Part shown: piece after piece, positions 43,482-54,552 of the stretch | Layout of the letters: every line of letters begins with the position of its first letter | Numbering within the stretch: position 1 is the first letter of the stretch | From: Taxillus chinensis | Taxonomy: Eukaryota; Streptophyta; Magnoliopsida; Santalales; Loranthaceae | Reading direction: 5' to 3' | DNA length: 64,000 nt | Assembly (NCBI GenBank): GCA_023512835.1 | Contig: CM042087.1 | Coordinates: 4,560,021-4,624,020, forward strand | The notes under the pieces: generated by a model | Told to the model about the DNA's origin: nothing | Databases searched by the model: none | The model's input: the letters and a program-made list of their open reading frames with translations, nothing else | Position numbers and translations under genes: made by a program

Positions 43482-44594
43482 GGTGGAGTGTCGGAGAGTA
43501 ACCTTGTCACTCTTCTCGGCCGTCTTAGATTTGGATTTACAATCCTTGGCCCAATGATCGGGTTTCCCACAATTGTAGCATTCTTGGGAACTTGACTCTA
43601 ATTGCTCTTTCCTTCTGGATAATGATGAAGAGCCGCTTCTTAATCCTTTTTTGCTTTTCTGTAGGAATCGCTCGAAGGATTTGACCAGAAGAGCTATTTC
43701 TTCTTCAACGTCTGAGTCAGAGTTCCCTGACTCTTTCGTATCATCATCATGTTGTATGCTGAAGCATTTCGTAGCTTTGAGAGCTACCTCATTTTCTTTC
43801 CGAGCTATTTTCTCATCCTGGTCAGAGTATTTGAACCTAACCTCATGAGTCCGTAGCTCTCCATATAGTTCTTCGAGGGGAACATACTGCCAATTCTTGT
43901 CGGGTTGCATATGGAGCTGCTTGGAGTAGTAGCGATCCGACAATGAGCGAAAAAACTTGTCATTGATTTGGGATTGAGAGTAGTGCTCATTCACAGTTTT
44001 TAGCTCAAGGATGAACTTGCCGAATCTCCGATAGATGCTTTCAAGGGATTTGCTAGGTTTGTGATTAAAGCTCTCAAAGTTCTGCTTGAGAGCACAGATG
44101 ATGTTCTACATTTGGGACTGATTTCCCTCATAGAGGATTGTCAGCTTATCCCATACAGCTTTCGCTATTGTGCAGCCCTGGACATCAGCAAAAGCTGCGG
44201 AGTCCATAGACGATGTGACATATGCCAAAGCCTTTTCGCTAGCACACTACCAGGCTCTTTCATCATGGGTAAGTTCAGCATCTTTCTTTGGTCTTCTAAC
44301 TCCATATTCTCTGATAGTCATCAGAATCGGTATCTCTAGATGAAGACACAACCATATGAGATGATCATGGCAAACCATAAACATTCTCATGCGAGCTTTC
44401 TACTGGGAGAAAAGCTCAGGTGTGAATTTTGGCGGTTTGGCCAGAGTGAAACCAGAACTCTGTGGTTGTGGAGTAGCAGTAACAGCAGGTTGAGGTGGAT
44501 CGACATTTTCACTGCTGCTTCGATTAGGGAGGGGCTCTTGTGCACCTCTGGAGTTCAGGCGAGTGTTGAATAGCATACTACTTTCTTTGGTCAT
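43482..44594 (-). pseudogene. Copia gag, 5' part
   Basis: The start ATG at 44594 (MTKESSMLFNTRL) lies 52 bp from the PBS. After a frameshift near 44400, capsid sequence (AKAVWDKLTILYEG, LESIYRRFGKFILELK, FFRSLSDRYYSKQL) leads to one CCHC zinc knuckle, CYNCGKPDHWAKDC, at about 43590-43549. Stops and frameshifts occur near 44400-44340 and 44105. The gene is split at 43481 by the solo LTR-B2. Confidence 0.82.
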
Positions 44595-44645
44595 TGGTGA
44601 GAGAGAGAGAGAGAGTGAGTGAGATCTTTACTTTGAGCAGATAGA

Positions 44646-44661
44646 ACTGGCTCTGATACCA
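44646..44661 (-). promoter_or_regulatory. Primer-binding site of the copia element (initiator tRNA-Met)
   Basis: Minus-strand TGGTATCAGAGCCAGT lies 2 bp from the LTR-F1 end. It matches the complement of the initiator tRNA-Met 3' end for 14 bases. Confidence 0.9.
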
Positions 44662-44663
44662 AT

Positions 44664-46087
44664 TGTTGGTCCGTTGGAGCCTAGGGGGGGGGGGGGTGAA
44701 TAGGATCTTATCGAAACTTTTGTTCTAACTCTTTGGCACAACACCTATATGGTTAAGAGATAGAATCAATGCAGAAAATAACCAGATAGTGGATGTATTT
44801 TGCTTTATTATCAAAGGATAAGTACAACAAAATAGAAGCAGATTAAAGCTTGTAAAGCCTTTAGATCTACTGTAAGACTCTCTTACACTCGGTTTATAAA
44901 ATGACTCACACACTAGCCTCTATGATCTCAATGAGCTCTAGTACATACAAACTTATTTCAAACTCACGAACGATCAACACCCTTTCTTTGGCACACACAG
45001 GATGTACAAGTGTTACAATATATATAGAAACATCCTTGAGAGACAATCTTGGAACTTGTTCTTCCGGATTATGTGCAGCATTGACTGTTCTTCGGAATTC
45101 TCTCTGCCTTGAATGTTGCAGATATGGAGCTCAAGGTCTTGGGTTTGCAAAGCATAAGTGCCTTTGTGAGTTCCCAAGTTCAGTTAAAGTTGTGTCCACA
45201 TATCCGGGTAATCCACGTGTAAGATGCTTTAGGTTCTCAATGAGTTTGTCTTACATCGGGAAGCAATGAGCTGGTGACTTTGAATGTGAGGAGATAAGTT
45301 AAAGCAGCATCTTCTTAATCCTATATAAGGTTCCTTAATCCGTGTTAATGAAGCTCGGATCCTTACTCCGTATCAATTTAGTACAGGAATCCTTATTCCA
45401 TGTTAGCGCTTCCTTACTCCGTAAAAATGAGAAGGTCAGAGTGCTTACTCCGCATCAGCGCTTTCTTACTCCGCAAGAGTTCCTTACTCCGTGTGAGTTA
45501 AACGATCGGATAACTGACTCCATATCAGCACATCCTTACTCTGCTTGAGTAATAGGTTCGGATTCCTTACTCCGCATCTAGTTTCCTTACTCTGTGCGAA
45601 TAAAGACCCGGGTCCTTGTTCCGGAAAAGTCATTCCTTACTCCGTATGTATGGAAGACTCGGATTTCTTACTCCGTGTCTTCTTTCCCTTAGTCTGCTTG
45701 AGTGGAAGACTTAGCCTTTTACTCCGCGATAACTATGTTTTACTCCGTGCGACTTGTAGACTATGATTCTTACTCCACATCTATTTGACTTGGTCCATTT
45801 AAGGTGTTAGGTGCAGTTTCTTTAGTCCGTAGCATTAAGTGTTTAGTCCGTATGAATGATCCTTATTCTGTATGAAGGAGAGACTTGGTTATTTACCAAG
45901 TGTTTTGACGACACTCACTCTTGTTCAGATCAGGATTATGTATCCTGTCCTTAGCTTTGCTCTCATAAGTGTAGCTCCGAATTAAGATCATACCTTCTGC
46001 AACAACTTAAGATAAAACAACCAAAGTCTCAGATCAAATTACATAAGGTTTTATCTACATCCTCCGAAATTCGGGCTTGATCCAACA
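44664..46087 (-). mobile_element. LTR-F1: 5' LTR of the copia element (1424 bp)
   Basis: Minus strand begins TGTTGGATCAAGCCCGAATT at 46087 and ends CGGACCAACA at 44664, directly before the PBS. A G13 run lies at 44683-44696. The middle is filled by degenerate CCTTACTCCG repeats. The related LTR-F2 is at 57974-58429. Confidence 0.88.
45330..45860. repeat. Degenerate CCTTACTCCG minisatellite in LTR-F1
   Basis: Roughly 18 occurrences of (C/T)CTTACTCCG(T/C), spaced 17-45 bp with TATCA, GTGTGAG or CATCAGCG linkers. On the coding strand the word is CGGAGTAAGG, and it recurs in LTR-F2. Confidence 0.85.
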
Positions 46088-46197
46088 GTTTCACTTATCA
46101 AAACTACGTCGTTTTGATAAGTGAGGTGTCTATATAAGGAGGAGGAGCTCTCTTTGTTTTAGGTTTAGGGTTTTTATTGTCAGCCGCCGCAGCCATC

Positions 46198-46256
<59 letters not shown>

Positions 46257-47464
46257 CTTCTGATCGTTGCTGTGGTGATTCGAGTGGGTGGACAGCGTCT
46301 AGCGTGGAAGCAAAGGGCAAGGAGGAACCTTTTGAGGTAGCGGTTCTATTTCTTCCAGTACCCATTCCGGGATTAGGCCCTGTGGTAGACGAAATCATAG
46401 GTTGTTATTGTTAATATATATATATATATATATATATGTAAATCCATATAGGTGTGATCTCCTATATGGATGTTGTCCTTCAATGGCATATTTTGTCTGG
46501 ATATGATGTTGAGTTCGGGGTCGGGGAATTTCAAATTCGTTGCCGGGGTAGAGGACCCTAGGGGCCGTTGGGGCGTTTGCGCTATTCGTTCTGTGGTGAG
46601 ATCGTTGGAGTTAGTCCTGCGGTAGGACTGCGTGGGGGAAACTTAGAGTTTCTGGGGTAGTTATGTCGATATAAAGATTATGTTTGATTTGATATCTATG
46701 TGAATATGATAATTAAGGATTGTGTGTGGATTGTTGGATACATGTGTATGTCTGATATGCTGTGTGTATGACTGTGTGCGCTATGTGTTTATGGTGGCCT
46801 GTGTGGCTGTGTTTGTGAGCCTGTGTGGCTGTATTTATGGAGCCAGTGTGGCTGTGTTTGTGAGCCTGTGTGGCTGTATTAGTGGAGCTTGTGTGGCTGT
46901 GGAGCCTGTGTGGCTGTGGATATGGAGCTTGTGTGGCTGTGGCTTATTTGTGTAGACTTATTCTCTAATGTTGATTTTACCTTACTTGTGCCACGACACT
47001 GCACCTGTACACGTTGACATGTAGATACATGGAAACATGGGATGGGTTGGGGAGACATGATCCCTACTGAGCTGTGGTTGCTCACCCCTCCTATTGTGTT
47101 TTGTTTTCTTTTTAAGGACCTATAGGCGTTAGGTGGGAACACTAAGGTGGAAGACAGTTCTGCTTGTTTAAAAGTTATTTTATGCTATGATGTTTTGTGG
47201 AACCTTTGTAATCCTTGTGGGAAAATGATCTAACCCTAGTGGGGAAATTGAAAAAGGATTTTGACTGTAATAAAGACATGTTCGGTTTGTAAAGATTTAA
47301 TTGTTGTTTGAATTTAATAAATATATGATTTTGTCTTTCTGAATATCTATTGTGGATGTTTGCGTTGTCTTGTGTGGAGTTATTTATCCCAACCCCTTGC
47401 CCACCGGGTGGGTAAAGGGGAGTCATGAACCGGTTTCCTCGGGTTGGAAATCCGGGGCGTGACA
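46088..47464 (+). mobile_element. LTR-A5: family A LTR, 5' end truncated
   Basis: Starts within U3 at the ACGT palindrome (CTTATCAAAACTACGTCG at 46094 onward), cut by LTR-F1, and ends GGGGCGTGACA at 47464. TATATAAGG lies at 46131-46139, (GA)n at 46199-46253 and (TA)n at 46412-46437. The donor-like GAG|GTAGCG (46338) remains, but the acceptor reads TTTTTAAGG. There is no PBS after it, so it is a 3' or solo LTR remnant embedded in the Tat-like element. Confidence 0.87.
46795..46945 (+). repeat. GCCTGTGTGGCTGTG minisatellite in LTR-A5
   Basis: About nine units of GCCTGTGTGGCTGTG with TTTGTGA or TATGGA linkers, in the same part of the LTR where A1 and A4 carry GCCTGAAGAGGCGGTT units. Confidence 0.9.
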
Positions 47465-48970
47465 ATACCCTTGCTTGATCATGGTGGTTGCAACCATTCT
47501 TGCATCCTTTGAGAGATGATGGTTTGGGGCAGAAGTGACATTCACCATCTCAGAAGACCGATAGGAGCATTATGGTAACTCTTCGTTATTTTCAATATAG
47601 GGGACAGATGCCAGCTTGGTGACAAGGAAACTTATCTCTCCGGAGACACAAATGAGTTGATCTCCCATTACAAATTTCATCTTTTGGTGGAGGCTCGACA
47701 TCACTGCACTTGCCATGTGGATCCAAGGTCTTCCCAACAAACAACTGTAATATGGCGTAACGTCCATCACCTGAAACTCTATTGTAAAGTTAGTTGGCCC
47801 GATTAGTAATGGGATGTCTAAAGTGCCCACCATGTCACGTTTTCCTCCATCGAATGCCCGTACCTTCATCATACAAGGACATATATAGGATGCGTTGGTT
47901 GGAAGTTGTTGCAGTATATGTAAGGGCATAATGTTCAAGGCAGAGCCATTGTCAATGAGTACCCGAGCTATGGTATGCTCCTTACATTTGACTGTGATAT
48001 GCAGAGCTTTATATGCACTTCCCTTCCTCTGGTAGTTCGTTATCTCCAAAGCTAAGAACATTGTTCACGACAAGGTTACTGGCGATCCTATCCACATTCG
48101 CCACTGAGATCGTTAGAGGAACATAGGCTTGGCTCAGAACTTTCATTAGTGCTTCTCGATGAGGTTGGAAATCCATCATTAATGAGAGTAAAGAGATTCG
48201 GGCTAGTTATCTACTCAACTAGTCCATAATGTTATACTCACTTTGCTTCATTAGCTTTAGAAACTCAACTATCTCTGCTTCAGCGATTGGCGCTCCTTTC
48301 TTGGTTGTCTCCAGTGTTGGCTCGTTGTCTACTTCCACAGTCTTTTCCTTCCTTGCTTTATCAGCTGTCTTAGGGTCATAAGCTTGACCACTCCTTGTTT
48401 TCTTCTCTGTTGCAGTGGCTCCCTAGACAACTTCACAGCTATAGTTCCATGGGACAACCTTATCAGTCTTGTAAGGAAAAAGAGCAAGAACATGGATGGA
48501 GAGAGGTGCAACTCCATGAGGCAGTTGTGGTATTTCTGCTTTCACCTTCTTGTCTGGCATGGGATCTAAGACATGGATAGTGAGAGGTCTAACTCCATAT
48601 GGCAGTAACGGGGCTTTTGGCATCTTAACATTTAAGACAAGGGGTGTTGGCACCCATGGCGATTTGTATGAATGGTCTCCTTGGATCATATGGCTTTGGT
48701 TATTTGTCTATTCCCTAGAGAATTTTATCATCCTTTGGTCCATGAGTTTTTGCACCGCCTCAGAAAACTCACTACATTCTTCAATGTAATTTCCTTGTGA
48801 CATCTTGTGATATGGGCATTGTTTTTCTACATTTACCCCCCTCTCTGCTTCGATTGTGTCTTTGGCATGTACATATCCATGTTCTTGTAGTAAATGAAAC
48901 AAATACATCTTCTCCATATGTATTTGTGAAACCTTCTCTAGCCATCCTTCAGTCACGATACTAGCCACAT
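47465..48970 (-). pseudogene. Tat-like element T1: end of gag and aspartic protease
   Basis: Minus strand. The gag C-terminal part (about 49000-48700) includes CPYHKMSQGNYIEECSEF, a Cys/His pattern usual near the end of Tat gag. The protease-like domain at 48061-47570 has ARVLIDNGSALNIMP (Asp-Asn-Gly-Ser for the usual D-[ST]-G) and a YSCLLGRPWIH flap/hydrophobic motif, the retropepsin layout of Tat elements. The frame is broken near 48100 and between 48420 and 48330. It is cut off at 47464 by LTR-A5, so RT and beyond are missing. Confidence 0.8.
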
Positions 48971-51900
48971 TGTCATGACCGGATTCCATCCGGGAGGAAA
49001 ACCGCTTTTGGGTGCGATTCCCCCCAACCTTCATCCGAATGGTGATGAAAATATGGAGTCACCATCAACTGTTTTTGAGTGCGATTGGTCACCTAAAAGG
49101 AAATTATCTATGCTGCTTAGGATGGGCTTGGGAGTTGATTACGCGTGGGGAAGGACTAGCACCCCTACGACACCCTTTCGGTACCTATCTTAGGAGTTGG
49201 ATGTTTCTAACTTGTTTTAACTATTTGACCTAAAGTTAATTAGCGTAAAGTTGATGTTGAATTTGCATATGTCCTACAAGTCTACTCTTTTTATTTTTGA
49301 AGTCATTTGTTGACGTGGAAATTAAGTCCAATTTGTCCGAAGTATCTAAAGGAAGTCCTACATTTTTTTTTCTTTTTTCTTCTCAAAGTTAAACTCAATT
49401 TATCATAAGCCTTTAAAGAAGGTCCTACAGTTTTTAGAATTAAAGCTCAAAACCTAAAGCTAAAATAGTCTAAAGAAAGGACAAAGTTTGAACTAATTCA
49501 TTTCTAAATTGTATACTAACAACAATGCTAAGGGTAAATGAAAATAATGAAAAATGAAAATGTCGAGTGTTTAGAGTTTGAAAAGCCCATGCATTCGAAA
49601 ACGTCCAGGCAAAGAAACAAGAAAAGAAACATTTAGGCAAATACATGTGTTCTATTTGTGGGAAAACTTTTTTTTTTCTTTTTGTTTGTTTTTTTTTTTC
49701 TTGGGAAAACGTTTAAGTAAAAAAGGTTTTTTTTTGTTTTTTTGAGGAAAGCCTTTTGCTATTTTTGTTTTTTTGGTTAAAAAAATAGAATAAAATTTTA
49801 AAAACATAAATAAATAAAACAAATGTGATGTGTGTGAAAGTGTCATTCATAAAGCAAAAACAAGCTCTTTTTTTTTCTTTTTTTTTTGTCTTTTTTCTCG
49901 CTTTTTTTTTAACTTTTTTTTTTCACTATATACTTTGTTTACAATGTTACAATGACATTGGACCAAAAGCCCCAACAAACAAAATCCCACCGGCCATGCT
50001 AACATCCACCTAAGGCGAACAAATAGAGTAACACAAATAAAAAAACCGAAAGATAATACACAATAGTGTTCAAAGGTTCAATGTAATCTCCCTGGTAAAC
50101 ATTACAGTAGGAAAACACACCACAAGACTTTAACCCAGCCGTCCCAACCCATAAAGCAGACCAAAGCATAACAATGGAAAAACAACATGGTCGTGATGGA
50201 CATCTTCCCCCCAACCAATTCGCACATTCATAACAAGAGGGACAAGGGGAGGAAGCAAACCCAAACAAGACAAATAAACAAATAAAATAATCCAATAGCC
50301 GCGCTAGAAAAATAATACCCACTAGAGACCAAAACAAGCAAGGACTGGGCAGACAGAAACGAAATGCTTGGTTAAATATGTCCATGCTAGAAATCACTAA
50401 CAGATGTGACACAGGAAACAGAGGAGATAATGAAGGCACAACAAGGACAGGAGAAACAGAGAAATGTAACAACCATAGCAGTCCTGATAACCATGAAAGA
50501 GACATGATAACCATACTAGAAAACGATGCACGCTAGAAACTATACACACCAGAGACCATAGAGGAAAAAAAATTACTGGGATTGAAAACATTTTTTTTAT
50601 TAGATGATTGAGCCAAACAGGAAGGGAGACAACTCAGAACAACAAAAATCAGGGGATGAAATAGCAAGCGACAAGCCGTAAATAGAGAAAACTCAATGCT
50701 TTCTTTCCTCCTTCTGTTGTCATTGTGTTGTTTTTTCAAACGAAAATGAAAATCAACACTCAATGGTGGAAAATGAACAAAAAAACAAAATCCATCTTAA
50801 GGGCGACAGACAACGCATGCTTGAAGAACAATACACAAACAACAGGGGGGACGATCAACAACACAAATATACACTTATGAAGGAAGCATGGCAAAAAAAT
50901 GTAATAGAAACCAACCACACTCAAATGAAATTTTCTCCTTCAGCAAATGGGCTCCTCCAACAAACGGGGCGTCTTCCTTTAGCACCAGCTGACTATCGTG
51001 GAACACTGGACTACGTTCTTGTGAGCTCCCCACCTTGCTCCACTTTTCCTCTCTTCAGTCCATGGAAATCACATGGGGTAGCGGCAAGCTGTTGCTGGGG
51101 ATGATTATTAGCGTATGTGACCAGGTGGGGTGGATAATACTCCACAATGACTAGGGTATAACCTCCGTGCAAGGGGAGCAAAGGGTATGAAGGTTTTCTG
51201 GGTTCAGCAGCAGAGGAAAAAGGGTTTCTTTGGAGGGTTGTTTTGGTCTGATTTTTTTTCAGGAAGAGGAGAAATGAGTTTATGACGATCATGGACAGGG
51301 CTACACTCTCTAGTGATCGGCAGAAGAAATTTCTGGCAAGGAGAGCTAGGGGTCTTCGAGGTTTAGGGGTGAAGGAGCAGACTTTTCGGTGGTGTGTTTT
51401 TTTGGGTTTTTAAGAGGGAAGGAGCCAGAGAGAGCGATGGGTTTTTTTTCGGGAAGACGAGGAACCAGAGGTGTGGTGCTAGTTTTTGTGATTTTTTTTA
51501 GCGAAATGAAAAGCTGAGAGGGAGGAGAGTGTCTAGATTTTTCGTCCGGAAGGAGAGGAGTGTCTAGTTTTTTTGAGAGAGAGAGAAAAGGAGAAGACAG
51601 GGGGCTTTTTTCTTTGATTCTGGGTGCTGGGTTTTTTGAGAAAAGTGAAAGGAAGCTCCCTAGTCAATCGGGGTGTGGGGGTTTTATAAGCGAGTGGGGT
51701 TAGGGTTTGAGCTCGGTGTCGATCAGCGGCATTGAACTGGTATTGAATTCGGGTTACCAATGGGTGGGTTTGGTTTGAGAGAGAGAAGGAAACTGGGTTA
51801 AGGCCATGGTTGAGCTTGGATTGGGTTTGGCGAGGAGAGCTGGCGCCGGTATGGGAATCCAGTAGTCCTCCGGTGGGCACGGCGTGGAGGAGAGGAAGAC

Positions 51901-52226
51901 GACGCGGATAAAAGGGATCTGGGAGGAAGAAAATGAGACGGCCATGGGAGAGAGAGAGAGAGAAAATGATGATGCAGGTAGTGGGTGTATTTTTTTGGGG
52001 GGTTTTATTTTTATTTTTATTTTGTATTTTGTTTTTGGTTTTTTTTTACTTTCATTCAATGAAAGGTTGACACCTGTCTTGGAGTGGGCAGGAAAAGAAA
52101 AGGAAAAGAAATTTATTTTTGTTTTTGGGTTTTTAATTGATGTCTTTTGGTTTTTGGAATCGGCAGGGCAAATTGGATTTCAAAACATTTTGAAAAAAAT
52201 GTTTTTGGACTCGGGGTGTCATAACA
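48971..52226 (-). mobile_element. LTR-D: large LTR (3256 bp) inside the T1 gag
   Basis: Minus-strand TGTTATGACACCCCGAGTCC (from 52226) to GGTCATGACA (48971). Its left end (AGTCACCATCAACTGTTTTT, then GGAAGGACTAGCACCCCTAC and CCTTTCGGTAC) matches the corresponding end of LTR-C3, so the two belong to related Tat-type families. T-rich blocks lie at 49665-49935 and GA/CT-rich blocks at 51560-51960. The flanks CACAT and AGTGA do not match, so a simple solo-LTR insertion is not proven. No believable ORF is seen. Confidence 0.72.
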
Positions 52227-53933
52227 AGTGACCCAGTGTCAATTTTATTTAAAAATGACTTTGTTTTTATGCCAAGACTGTACTAAGTGCTTTCAGAATG
52301 TCGGTTGTATTATCGGGTGTAATGGGTATACTAGGTTGGTCTCATTTTCCTTCTTCTTTGTCGGTAATTGAAACCTTTTTGATGCCTCAACCACATCACC
52401 CTTTAGCTTTCCTCCTTTAATGCCAAACAAATTCCCTATATGCGACTAGGTACGCGAAACTACTAGAGACATTACCGATCAGCGTCTCATAGTATATACC
52501 TTTGAGCGTGTTGATGAATAGAGTGGTGAGTTCTCTTTTTGTAAGGGGAGGTTGGACCTCCACAGCAGTTTCTCTCCACCTTCTTGCGTAATCCTTGAAG
52601 CTTTTGTCGGACCCCTTTTCCAATGACTGCAGGGTTAGTCGGTCTAGTGCGAGCTCGGTGATGTGTTTGTATTGAGCCAAGAAGGATGTGGCTAATTCTT
52701 TCCAAGTCATCATACAGTTGCCATCCAACTAAAAGTACCAGTAGAGGGATGCCCCACTTAAACTTTCCTAGAAACAATGCATAAGGAGCTTATCTTCACC
52801 TGCATAGGCAGCTATCTTTTGACAATACATGGCTAGGTGTGTTCTCGGACAACGGGTTCCATTAAACTTCTCGAACTCCGGCATTTTGAATTTCGGTGGT
52901 AGCACCACTCCAGGGACTAAGCATAAGTCTTGTGGGCTGGTCATGCCATAGCTGTCGATGCCTTCTACAGCTTTCAATCTTTCCTCCAGTCACCTTAGAG
53001 TAGGAGACTCAATGTTTACATTTGGAGGTGGGGATCCCACTACTTCCATTACATTTCCCGATGCTGGCACAGTAAAGTGAGTTTGATTTGGAGTAGGGGG
53101 TTGTGTCATGGCAAGCTAATATCTGGGTGCCTGACTTGGACGCAGATAGGGTGGTAGAACTGCCACTTGTCCCTATTCTTTGTGGTCATTTGGGCATCCT
53201 CCGACCGAGGTTCTTTCTCCAATTAGCTTGGTAAGCATGTCCATTATTGTAATCATTTTCCCCTGTAGGGCTTGTATGTTGCCATTTACTTCTTGTTGTG
53301 ACTATTCTAACCCAGTGAGTCTGTTCTCTACTTCTTCTGCCATTGGCTATGGTTGTGATACCTGATTGCGCCGGGACCTGAAGTTGTAAGAGTGCGTTAT
53401 CCTGGAGAAAGGCTACTACTAACCTGGATAGAAGGTAATTTTATTTGATTTTCAATTTTGATATGCATGTATGCATGAATGAATATGGAAGGGTTAGATA
53501 AACAAATGACTTTATTTCAAACACTTTCAAACAAACACACAGGACAATGCAGAAATGCCATGTAGATGAGAGCTATGGCTACATAATCTTAAAGAAAACT
53601 TCCAGTAATCTCCTAAGTAGCATGACGCCTTCTCCTCTGGGGTGGTCGCTCACCTGCGTCCTCCCTCTACTTCAATATGGTCTCAACCTGTTTTTCCTTC
53701 AACTGAAATCTCTGAAGAGCTCCTTGTAGAGATACTTCTAGCCTTTGGATCTGCTGCCTTAGATTCTGATTCTCCTGGAGGATTACCCTCATGTCTGTAG
53801 TTAATTATGGCTTGTGTTGTGGGTTTAGGGTTTAGGGTTTAAGGTTTAGGGTCTACGATAGATATGCAGGATAAACACCAGGTTTTGGACTATTGGGTTG
53901 GATTTTGTGTGAGGTGGACCATGTGTCATCACT
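52227..53933 (-). pseudogene. T1 gag, middle part
   Basis: Minus-strand Tat/Ogre-type gag. A predicted coiled-coil/linker at about 53345-53230 (NGNIQALQGKMITIMDML) is followed by LKAVEGIDSYG and LPPKFKMPEFEKFNGT (about 52977-52840), HLAMYCQKIAAYAGEDKLLM, then WKELATSFLAQYKHI and RRWRETAVEVQPPLTKREL (to about 52540). Stops lie at 52770, 52737 and 52414 among others. Sequence 53400-53933 is less clear and includes a telomere-like run. It is separated from the N-terminal part (57241 onward) by LTR-C3. Confidence 0.78.
53821..53851 (+). repeat. Short telomere-like TTTAGGG run
   Basis: About four TTTAGGG-like units, one with AA inserted. Far too short for a telomere; it is part of the T1 sequence. 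Confidence 0.85.
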
Positions 53934-54513
53934 GGTTTTGGTCCGGGCCCTTTTGGGGTGAGCTCAAACTAAACCAATGGTGAGAAATTTTAGAGTCGCC
54001 ACCAACTGTTTTTGGGGTACAGTTGGATACCCTCTACTTTGAGTAGTCTTAAGTGTGTGGTCCGCGTTATCAGAGATGGGTTCGGGAGTTGGTTACGTGT
54101 AGGGAAGGATTAGCACCCCTACAGCGCCCTTTCGGTATCTAATTAAGGAGGAGGAGGTTTTTCTTTTATTTGTACTGTCATAACTGAGTTAAGTTTCTTA
54201 AAAAAGTCTATGATTTTTATTTAGCTAAGTTATTTATTAAAGTTATAGTTAAAATGAATTTATCCTAAATTTCTAAAAAGGGAATCCTAAAAATTTTGGG
54301 TTTTTGTTTAAAGTGGAGAATGAGATCCTAGGGATTGGTTTTGGTTTTTGGTTTTGAAGTCCTAGACAAATGATTTTTTTTTTTTTTTTTTTTTTTTTTA
54401 TTTTGGTTTTGTTTTTTTTTTGTTTTTTTTGTTTTTTGTTTTTTTGGGGTTAGAAAACATACATTTTTTGTTTTCTATGTTTTGTAAAAAAAAAAAAACA
54501 TTTTGGTCTTTTT

Positions 54514-54552
<39 letters not shown>

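Noticed and set aside
53821..53851. TTTAGGG run as an interstitial telomere
   Set aside because: Only about four imperfect units, inside a Tat-like gag region; too short to mean a telomere.
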